Assembly: GCA_002320815.1 (NCBI GenBank)
Contig: DCLA01000016.1
Location: forward strand, 111,830-160,495
Length of the DNA: 48,666 bases
From: Myxococcales bacterium UBA1660
Lineage (GTDB): Bacteria; Myxococcota_A; Polyangia; Polyangiales; Houyiibacteriaceae
Reading direction: 5' to 3'
Shown here: positions 40,119 through 46,917 of the stretch, in pieces
How the letters are laid out: each line of letters opens with the position of its first letter
How positions within the stretch are numbered: position 1 is the stretch's first letter
Notes under the pieces: generated by a model
Database searches by the model: none
The model's input: only the letters and a program-made list of their open reading frames with translations
What the model was told of the DNA's origin: nothing
Made by a program: the position numbers and the translations under genes

Positions 40119-42022
40119 CAGTCTTCGACGACCCAGCGGGCGAAGGCGACGATGGGCTCCAGGATCGCGCGGCTCACGGCGCGGAGTCCGTCGTCCTCGC
40201 GGATCTCGTCGGCGGCCGCGGGGCCCACGTCGTAGTAGGCCTCGACCAGCGCGCGGCCGGCGCCGTTGCTCATGAGGTAGCGGTCGCGGAAGCGGCGGAG
40301 CACGCCGATCTCCTCGGCCATCGGGGTCCCATAGGTCGCGGTGGCGACGAAGCAGGGGGACACCGTGGTGAACTTCACCGCCGTGGTCTGGTGCTCGGCC
40401 ACGACGACCTCGCCGGCCGCCGAGCAGCTGTCCACCGCGCGGATGCCGACGTAGTAGGTCGACTCGCGCTCGAGATGACCCACGTCGACGGAGACGGTCT
40501 CACCGGGCAGGGCGGCGTGGGGATCGATGACCACCCGCTCCTCGGCGGCGGCGGCGACCTTGGCCTCCACGCCCCACTCGTCGAAGGGCGTGCTCGGGTC
40601 GTAGGGCGTGCGCGCGACGCGGACCTGGTACTCGAAGATCTCCCGGGTGCTGCTCGGCGCGGTGAACTCCACCGTGGCCTGCTCCCAGCTCCGCTCCATC
40701 GGCGTCACCTGCAGGTCCGCGACCGGCATCGGCGCGGCGGCCACCTGGTCGTTGCACTCGTCCAGGCACTCGTTCTGGTAGCAGAGGAAGCCCTCCATCC
40801 CGCAGTCGGCGTCGATGGAGCACTCCTGGAAGCAGGCGTCCGGCGGCTCCGGGCCGTCGCAGACGTTGGAGGGCACGACCCGCAAGGTCAGGCGGGTGTC
40901 GTCGCCTTGGAGCAGCAGGCGGTCCGCGCCGCTGCCCGGCGCGCCCACCGGGTCGTTGCTGATGGTGGCGTCCAGGGGCCGGACCTCGCCGTCCATGCCG
41001 TGGATCTCGCCGTACCCCATGGGATCCCGAGCGGTGTAGACGCCGCCCTGGGAGTTCAGGGTGAAGGGCACCGCGTAGAGAACCGCGGGCTGTCCGCGGT
41101 AGGGGTAACCGTAGTTCTCGGCCCAGGTGTCCCAGCGCGGCCCGGTCGGGGTGGGGAAGCGCTCCGGCCCCCACTGCGCGCCGTTGTAGTCGCCTTCGAC
41201 GTTCACCTCGACGTAGAGCACGTACTCGCCGGGCTCCCAGCCGGCCGGGAGCGCGAGCTGGAGCCGATGCAGCCGCTCGCCCGCCGGGGTCGCCATGGTC
41301 ACGGCGTCGATCTCGGGCATCGCCGTCCGGGTCTCGTCGAGGAAGAGGCGGGAATCGGGGTGATCGTCGGCACCCCACTGGTCCAGGTCCCGGCGCGCCG
41401 GGTAGAGCGAGGTGAGGTCCATGACCCGCATGTCGGAGGTCACGCCCATCTCGTCTTCGAAGGGCTCGGCGTAGCCGCCGACGACGTCGCCCTCGGTCAG
41501 GTAGCGACCCTTGTCGCTGTTGAAGACCGTCGGGCAGGCCATCGCGTCGACGGTCGGGTCGATGCCTTCGAGGGTCTCCTTGCTGGAGAAGTCGCGGTTG
41601 AACGAGAGGCAGTAGAAGTCGTCTTCACTGGCGTCCGCGGTGGTCCGCGAGGCGAACCCCTCGCTCGCGCGGTCCTGGAAGATCACGCGGCGGAAGGGCT
41701 CGCCCTCGCCCTCGAGGCGGCGATGGCCCCAAATGGGCAGCACGCCTTCGCGGCGGCCGTAGGGCCAGTGGTAGCCGCTGTTCATCTGGAGGGCGCCGGG
41801 CCGGTTGCCGATCCCGCGCCGGGCCACCGCGTCGGTGAGCCGGAAGGTGCGCAGGTAGGTCCCCTCGCCGGTCTCGACCCAGATGGCGATCTGGGCCCGA
41901 GCCGTCGGCGTGTAGGAGAGCTCGAGCACGCGGTTCTGCGCGCTCGCCGGCGCCGCGCCGAGCGCGAGCCCGAGACACGTCAGCAGCGCACCGACGGAAA
42001 TCTTGGCCAATTGGTTCCCCAC
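40118..42022 (-). CDS. Large secreted protein with fibronectin-like and CFVATATYG C-terminal domain
   Basis: This protein of 634 residues counts from GTG 42022, where MGNQLAKISVGALLTCLG gives a regular signal peptide ending APASAQ. A longer GTG at 42061 is possible. The mature part has a beta-rich N-terminal half (LELSYTPTARAQIAIWVETGEGTYLRTF), a Cys-rich region (CFQECSIDADCGMEGFLCYQNECLDECN) and a fibronectin-type-III-like segment. The C-terminal motif SPCFVATATYGTPMAEEIGVLRRFRDRYL occurs in many secreted myxobacterial proteins and resembles CFIATAAYGS domains. No enzyme motif is recognised. Coupled to the DUF4266 gene. Confidence 0.75.
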   Translation of the reverse strand: MGNQLAKISVGALLTCLGLALGAAPASAQNRVLELSYTPTARAQIAIWVETGEGTYLRTFRLTDAVARRGIGNRPGALQMNSGYHWPYGRREGVLPIWGHRRLEGEGEPFRRVIFQDRASEGFASRTTADASEDDFYCLSFNRDFSSKETLEGIDPTVDAMACPTVFNSDKGRYLTEGDVVGGYAEPFEDEMGVTSDMRVMDLTSLYPARRDLDQWGADDHPDSRLFLDETRTAMPEIDAVTMATPAGERLHRLQLALPAGWEPGEYVLYVEVNVEGDYNGAQWGPERFPTPTGPRWDTWAENYGYPYRGQPAVLYAVPFTLNSQGGVYTARDPMGYGEIHGMDGEVRPLDATISNDPVGAPGSGADRLLLQGDDTRLTLRVVPSNVCDGPEPPDACFQECSIDADCGMEGFLCYQNECLDECNDQVAAAPMPVADLQVTPMERSWEQATVEFTAPSSTREIFEYQVRVARTPYDPSTPFDEWGVEAKVAAAAEERVVIDPHAALPGETVSVDVGHLERESTYYVGIRAVDSCSAAGEVVVAEHQTTAVKFTTVSPCFVATATYGTPMAEEIGVLRRFRDRYLMSNGAGRALVEAYYDVGPAAADEIREDDGLRAVSRAILEPIVAFARWVVED

Positions 42023-42074
42023 GGTCGGGGAAGGATAGGATCCATTCCGGCCCCGGTCCACCGGGGCACCGGTC

Positions 42075-42581
42075 TCAGGGCGCCGTCGACCCCGCCGGCG
42101 GCGGGCCGGCGACCTCGGCGAGCTCCCGGCGCATGGCGAGGACCCGCTCGTCCTGCTTCCAGGCCTCGCACTCTTCCTGGTGCTCCAGGGCGTAGCTCAT
42201 GATCATGCACTGCTGCGCCTCGGGCGGAAGCGCGTTGCACGCGCGCAGGAACGACGCCTCGTCGGGCGGCTCCCCGGTGCCCTCCTGGCCCGTCTCCTCG
42301 CGGAGCGCCGCGATCATCGCCAGCGCGCCCTGGTAGGCGGTGCCGCACGGGGTGTCCGCCTGGACCGCGGCCCCGGCCTCGAGCGCGGCGCCCAGGGCCT
42401 CGCCGGCTTCTCGGAGCCCCGCGGCCGCCTCGTCGGCGATGGGCGCCTCGACGGTCTCCCGCTCCGGCGCGGCGACCTCGTCGGTCGGCTCGGCGGCGGG
42501 CGCCGGGGGATCGGCGGGGTCCTCGCAACCCACGAGGGCCAGGAGGAGCGCGGGGACGAGGCACGGACGGAAGCGACGCAT
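42075..42581 (-). CDS. Lipoprotein of unknown function
   Basis: This 168-residue protein has signal and lipobox LALVGC (Cys19), then an acidic Pro/Ala/Glu linker (to about 50). A helical C-terminal domain with Cys pairs (TPCGTAYQGALAMIAAL, LRACNALPPEAQQCMIMSYA, HQEECEAW) may form disulfides in the periplasm. It ends just 13 to 52 bases before the start of the large secreted protein gene. I do not recognise a family. Confidence 0.75.
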   Translation of the reverse strand: MRRFRPCLVPALLLALVGCEDPADPPAPAAEPTDEVAAPERETVEAPIADEAAAGLREAGEALGAALEAGAAVQADTPCGTAYQGALAMIAALREETGQEGTGEPPDEASFLRACNALPPEAQQCMIMSYALEHQEECEAWKQDERVLAMRRELAEVAGPPPAGSTAP

Positions 42582-42698
42582 GACCCCTGGGTCGTATCAC
42601 GGAAGGCGCCCGTTTCGCCTCCCGGGGGCTCGACGCGTTCGAGCCGAGCCAGCGCGGGGCGGGCTCGGCTCGAGGCTCGGCGCGGCGAGGTGCGGCCG

Positions 42699-43214
42699 CT
42701 ACTTCGACATCTGCAGCTTCTCGCCGATGAAGCCCCCCATGAGGGTGATCATCACGCCGAGCATGCCGCCGACGATCATCGCCATGAGCGAGAGCTTGTC
42801 GACGATGGAGATGTAGTCGATCCACAGCAGGGTCGGCACCACCGCCAGGAGCGCGCCCACGGTGGGCTCGAGGAAGGTCCGACCGGGCGAGATGAAGCCC
42901 ACGATTGCGCCCCCGACGAACCAGATGCCTGCACTGATGAGCAGGGCGGAGAGCCCCTCGGGCTCGTAGGCGTCAATGACCATGGGGAGCACCACCAGGG
43001 CGATCGCCTGCATGACCAGGTACATCCCCACCGCCACGATGACCCACTTCCAGTGGAAGCCATCCTGCTGGTGACGACGGGCGTGTTCTTCCTCGGCGGT
43101 GAGGCCGCGGCCGTCCAGCGGATCCAGCTTCGCACCGCACGAAGTGCAGCGCGCCTGATTCCCCTCGTTCTGCGCTCCGCAGATCGAGCAGACGATTACA
43201 TCGGTGGACGCCAT
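42699..43214 (-). CDS. Zinc-ribbon membrane protein
   Basis: This 171-residue protein has an N-terminal zinc ribbon (CSICGAQNEGNQARCTSCGAKL, Cys9/12/23/26) and a charged linker, then four membrane helices (about 57-165). The sequence GGAIVGFISPGRTFLEP lies in the middle. Small zinc-ribbon plus multi-helix proteins are common in this group and of unknown function. ATG start at 43214. Confidence 0.78.
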   Translation of the reverse strand: MASTDVIVCSICGAQNEGNQARCTSCGAKLDPLDGRGLTAEEEHARRHQQDGFHWKWVIVAVGMYLVMQAIALVVLPMVIDAYEPEGLSALLISAGIWFVGGAIVGFISPGRTFLEPTVGALLAVVPTLLWIDYISIVDKLSLMAMIVGGMLGVMITLMGGFIGEKLQMSK

Positions 43215-43466
43215 TCTCTCCTCTGTCCCTCTTCGAGATCGAGGCCCCTCGGCGGGGCCCTCCCTGTGTCGCGCATCATCGCCGAACGCGACAGGAGTAT
43301 CAACTCTCCGGCAGGGGCATCCTCGCGGGGTGGCGAACGGTGGCGCCGGGGGCGCGCCGGGGACCCGACCGAGCCGACCACCCGCGCGCCGGCGACGGCG
43401 ACCGAGCCCACCCCCGACGCGGGCTTCGCTTTACCACCGCCCGAGGGCGCGATATGGGCGCTTCCG

Positions 43467-44210
43467 ATGGTGCCCGTGCCCCGCCGACCGACCGTCTGGT
43501 CCCACGTGCGTGGCGCGCTCTTGCTCGGCGTCCTCTTCCTCAACTTCTGCCAGGGGTTCCCCGGCCCTCAGCTCGACGCCGAACGGATCGACCGGCCCCG
43601 CAACAAGCGAGCGGTGGCGCAGTGGTCCTCGATCCTGACCACCCTCGGTCATCCGATCACCCCCGACGAGCTCCGGGACGCGGTGCTGGAGTACACCACC
43701 GCCTTCAACATGAAGCAGGGGGAGTTCCTCGCGCCGGTGGCGCCCGCGTTCCACTGGACTCAGATCCGGCAGCGCTGGTCCCTCTTCGGCAGCTCGGACT
43801 CCACCCCGTGGTGGATCCACATCGAGGGGCGATTCCACGACGAAGACCAATGGCGCCTGCTGTGGCGGCCGATGGACCCCGACGCCGACGTCCTGCAGCA
43901 GCTCTTCGAGTACCGGCGGCTGCGGGGCATCTGGAACCCGGGCGCCGAGGATCTCCGCCCGGACCACCCGCGCTTCGTGCGCTTCGCGGCGGACACCCTC
44001 TTCGACCGGATCCCGGAGCTGGACGAGGTGCGCATCCGCTTCCAGCGCTTCTACGTCCACGTCCCGGGCTCCGAGCCACCCAACGCCCACGTGGAGTGGC
44101 GCTGGGAGTCCCGGGACACCCGCGCCGGGGCCACGCCCCTGGATCCGCCTCCCCCGGAGGCGGAAGCCCCGACCGGTTCGGCGAACCCCGAACCCGAGGT
44201 CCTGGAGTGA
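43467..44210 (+). CDS. Membrane-anchored partner protein of the HTTM gene
   Basis: This 247-residue protein (ATG 43467) has one membrane helix near the N-terminus (VRGALLLGVLFLNFCQGF) and a soluble domain (AERIDRPRNKRAVAQWSSILTTLG, HWTQIRQRWSLFGSSDSTPWWIHIEGRFHDEDQWRLLWRP). Its C-terminal PPPPEAEAP tail is low-complexity. The open frame continues further upstream, and a GTG at 43266 could add 67 poorly conserved-looking residues. It ends in TGATG with the HTTM gene, so the two are coupled. Proteins of this size often accompany HTTM-domain proteins. Role unknown. Confidence 0.72.
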   Translation: MVPVPRRPTVWSHVRGALLLGVLFLNFCQGFPGPQLDAERIDRPRNKRAVAQWSSILTTLGHPITPDELRDAVLEYTTAFNMKQGEFLAPVAPAFHWTQIRQRWSLFGSSDSTPWWIHIEGRFHDEDQWRLLWRPMDPDADVLQQLFEYRRLRGIWNPGAEDLRPDHPRFVRFAADTLFDRIPELDEVRIRFQRFYVHVPGSEPPNAHVEWRWESRDTRAGATPLDPPPPEAEAPTGSANPEPEVLE

Positions 44211-45220
44211 TGTCGCGCTGGCGTCGTTGGGCCCTCTTCCCCCGCCGCTTCTGGCGGCATTGGGTCACCCTCACGGACCTACGCGAGGACGGCACGAGCC
44301 TCGCGCTGGTCCGCCTGCTGGTCGGCTTCGTGCTGCTCGCCGATCAGCTCATCGCCGGCCAGCTCGGCCTGGTGGAGCACCTCTGGGGTCCGCACACCTC
44401 CGGCGGCCTGGCCCTGGCCGCCGACGCCCACCCGATGCCGCTGATGTTCGAGGTTTTCGGCGCCGAGCCCGGCACCGCGACCATCCTCTGGTGGACGATG
44501 GTCGTCGCTTGCCTCTGCCTCGGCCTCGGGTTCCTCGGCCGGCTGGCGGCCGCGGTGGTCGTCTTCGCTTCGGCCCAGGAGGCGATGATCTTCCCCATCG
44601 GTGACCGGGGCATCGACATCATCCTCCGGGCCATCTGCCTCATCCTCGTCTTCTCGCGCTGCACCGCGACCCTCTCGGTGGACGCCTATCTGCGCCGCGG
44701 GAAGCTCCACACCGGCGAGCGGATCCCGGCGTGGCCGCGATACCTCTGCGTGGTTCAGCTCCTCTGGGTCTACTTCTCCGCCGGCATCCACAAGCGCGGC
44801 GATTGGTGGCCCTGGCGCGGAGCCTCCGCGCTCTGGCGGATCCTCCACGACCCGCACTTCGCGCGCTTCGATCTCACCGATCCCAAGTGGGAGTGGCTCT
44901 TCCCGCTCACCCAGCTCGGCACGATCGGGACGATGCTCTTCGAGATCACCCCGCCCGTCTTCCTGCTCGCGCTCTACTACCAGCGCTTCCCCCAGCGAGC
45001 GGGTCGCGTCGGCACCTTCCTGCTGCGCATCCACTACCGGGAGCTCTTCTTGGCCCTCGGCATCACCTTCCACGTGGGCCTGATGGCCAGCATGCGGCTC
45101 GGCATCTTCCCCTACGGCGTCCTGGCCATCTACCCCGCCTTCTTCGCCCCGGACGAGATCCTCGCCTTCGCTCGCCGCGTCCGCGCGAAGCTGCGCCGCC
45201 CGACTCCCGAGCCCACCTGA
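44210..45220 (+). CDS. HTTM-domain (vitamin-K-carboxylase-like) membrane protein
   Basis: This 336-residue protein has several membrane helices and HTTM-type features: LALVRLLVGFVLLADQL, GRLAAAVVVFASAQEAM, LLWVYFSAGIHKRGDWWPWRGASALW and the late GITFHVGLMASMRLGIFPYGVLA. HTTM is the membrane part of gamma-glutamyl carboxylase, but bacterial members mostly have no proven reaction. It is coupled to the preceding partner gene by TGATG and is convergent to the LysR-type gene, with 4 bases between stops. Confidence 0.88.
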   Translation: MSRWRRWALFPRRFWRHWVTLTDLREDGTSLALVRLLVGFVLLADQLIAGQLGLVEHLWGPHTSGGLALAADAHPMPLMFEVFGAEPGTATILWWTMVVACLCLGLGFLGRLAAAVVVFASAQEAMIFPIGDRGIDIILRAICLILVFSRCTATLSVDAYLRRGKLHTGERIPAWPRYLCVVQLLWVYFSAGIHKRGDWWPWRGASALWRILHDPHFARFDLTDPKWEWLFPLTQLGTIGTMLFEITPPVFLLALYYQRFPQRAGRVGTFLLRIHYRELFLALGITFHVGLMASMRLGIFPYGVLAIYPAFFAPDEILAFARRVRAKLRRPTPEPT

Positions 45221-45224
45221 AGGC

Positions 45225-46097
45225 TCACCCGAGCAGCCGGTCCCAGAGACGCGCGGCTCCTGCGGAGGACCGGCCCTCGCGGCGGACCAGCCGATACTCG
45301 ACGGGGCGGAGCCCCTCCAGAGGAACCGCGACGACCCCCTCCGGCAACCGACACACGTCGTTGACCACCGCCGGTCCGATGCCCAGTCCGACCAGGTGCA
45401 GGGTCGCGGGCCAGCCCTGCACCTCCACGGCCACCTGGAGACGCCGCCCTCGCTCGGCGAGGGCAGCGTCGACCCGGTCCCGGAGTCCCGCGCCCGCAGG
45501 CGGCGCGATGAGTGGGTGCTCCGCCAGGTCCTCCAGCTCCAGTCGCTCTCGCCGCGCCCAAGGATGGAACCCGGGAACGGCGACGACGGACCGCGAGACC
45601 GCGAGCAGCGCGTTCTGCAAGCCGACCGACCCACTCGGTGCCGTCTCGGCGACCACGCCCAGGTCGGCGGCGCCCTCTTGCACCGCCGCGAGGATGGCCG
45701 GGCCGCTCCGAACCTGCAGCGCTACCTCCGCGCCCGCGTCTACGAGCGCTCGGAGGGCCTGGTCGACCACGTAGAGCAGCGCGCCCTCGCCGAGCGCCAG
45801 GCTCGGTGGTCTGACCGCCTCGACCCCCGCCAGCTCGCTGGCGAAGTCCCGGCAGCGCTCCTGCACCTCGCGACCGAACGCGAGGGCGCGCCGGCCCTCC
45901 TCGGTGAGGACGAGCCCCCGCCCTCGACGGCGGTAGAGGGTCACGCCGAGGCTCTCGCCGAGCTTCCGGACCTGCGCATGGATCGCTGCCTGGGAGAGAT
46001 GGAGGCGACGAGCGGCCGCCGCGAAGCCCCCCTCTTCGGCGAAAACGACGAAGGTGCGGAGGAAGTCGAGGTTGGGAGTCGTCGGTCCGTCGTTCAC
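45225..46097 (-). CDS. LysR-family transcriptional regulator
   Basis: This 290-residue regulator has the LysR helix-turn-helix (NLDFLRTFVVFAEEGGFAAAARRLHLSQAAIHAQVRKLGESLGVTLYRRRGRGLVLTEEG, residues about 8-65) and an effector-binding domain (about 90-290). The start may be TTG 46100 or GTG 46097. It is divergent from the KptA gene, with about 66 bases between, as is usual for LysR regulators and one target. Effector unknown. Confidence 0.9.
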   Translation of the reverse strand: MNDGPTTPNLDFLRTFVVFAEEGGFAAAARRLHLSQAAIHAQVRKLGESLGVTLYRRRGRGLVLTEEGRRALAFGREVQERCRDFASELAGVEAVRPPSLALGEGALLYVVDQALRALVDAGAEVALQVRSGPAILAAVQEGAADLGVVAETAPSGSVGLQNALLAVSRSVVAVPGFHPWARRERLELEDLAEHPLIAPPAGAGLRDRVDAALAERGRRLQVAVEVQGWPATLHLVGLGIGPAVVNDVCRLPEGVVAVPLEGLRPVEYRLVRREGRSSAGAARLWDRLLG

Positions 46098-46163
46098 CAA
46101 ACGTGACCGTAGCTCAGAATCGATCGATTCCCCTGAACGATAGACGCGCCCATTCTTCGGGGC

Positions 46164-46793
46164 ATGAGGCTACGATCCATGCCCCCGATGCCCCGAGACC
46201 TCGTACGGAAGTCGAAACACCTCTCCTGGCTGCTCCGGCACGGCGCCCGCGAATCCGGGTTGCCGATGGACGCCGCCGGTTGGTGCGCGGTCGATGACGT
46301 GCTCCAGAGAACGGGGTTGGCCCGAGCCGAGCTCGAGGAGGTCGTGCGGACCAATACCAAGGGCCGACTCGAGCTGGCGGGCGACCGCGTCCGGGCCTGC
46401 CAGGGCCATTCGCCGGAGGGCACGCCCGTGACCGTAGAGGCCCTGGAAGCGAGCTGGACGCCCTGGACCGGAGTGGCGCCGGTGTTCCATGGCACCCACC
46501 GCCACGCGCTCGAGGCCATCGCGCGCGATGGGTTGAAGCCCCTGGCGCGGACCCACGTGCACCTCGCGCCCAGCCTGGACAGCGACGTCGGCAAACGCTC
46601 GGGCGTGGGGCTGGCGATCGCCGTCGATCCAGCGAGGTGCGCGGCGGCCGGGGCGCCCATCCACGAGGCGCCCAATGGGGTCCTGCTCGCCCGCCACGTC
46701 CCGGTGTCGGCGTTCGTCGCGCTGCACCCGATCAGCCAACGGGCCCAGCGCGATGCGGATCATCTCCGACGCCTGCTGGGCCTCGGGGGCTGA
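46164..46793 (+). CDS. kptA: RNA 2'-phosphotransferase, KptA/Tpt1 family
   Basis: This 209-residue enzyme (or 204 from ATG 46179) has the Tpt1/KptA blocks: VRKSKHLSWLLRHGARESGLPMDAAGW with the active Arg-His pair, TNTKGRLEL, FHGTHRHALEAIARDGLKP and THVHLAPS. It uses NAD to remove a 2'-phosphate from RNA, giving ADP-ribose 1'',2''-cyclic phosphate. In fungi this completes tRNA splicing, while in bacteria the natural substrate is unclear. It is divergent from a LysR-type regulator. No RNA ligase or repair gene is beside it. Confidence 0.93.
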   Translation: MRLRSMPPMPRDLVRKSKHLSWLLRHGARESGLPMDAAGWCAVDDVLQRTGLARAELEEVVRTNTKGRLELAGDRVRACQGHSPEGTPVTVEALEASWTPWTGVAPVFHGTHRHALEAIARDGLKPLARTHVHLAPSLDSDVGKRSGVGLAIAVDPARCAAAGAPIHEAPNGVLLARHVPVSAFVALHPISQRAQRDADHLRRLLGLGG

Positions 46794-46802
46794 GCGCCGA
46801 GC

Positions 46803-46898
46803 TCAGCTCAGGCAGGCGTCGATGGCGTCCCAGACCTCGGTGGAGGGCGAGGGACAGGCCGCGATGGCCGGGTTCGAGGCGTCGTGGCAAGCGTCCAT
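46803..46898 (-). CDS. Doubtful 31-aa Cys-containing ORF behind uvrB
   Basis: A short minus-strand frame starts at ATG 46898 and reads MDACHDASNPAIAACPSPST, ending in CLS. It has three Cys and looks like the C-terminal end of a secreted Cys-containing protein. No ribosome site is clear. It may be a remnant or simply chance. No other gene is seen between kptA and uvrB. Confidence 0.25.
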   Translation of the reverse strand: MDACHDASNPAIAACPSPSTEVWDAIDACLS

Positions 46899-46917
46899 GG
46901 CGCCCGCGAGGCTCCGT

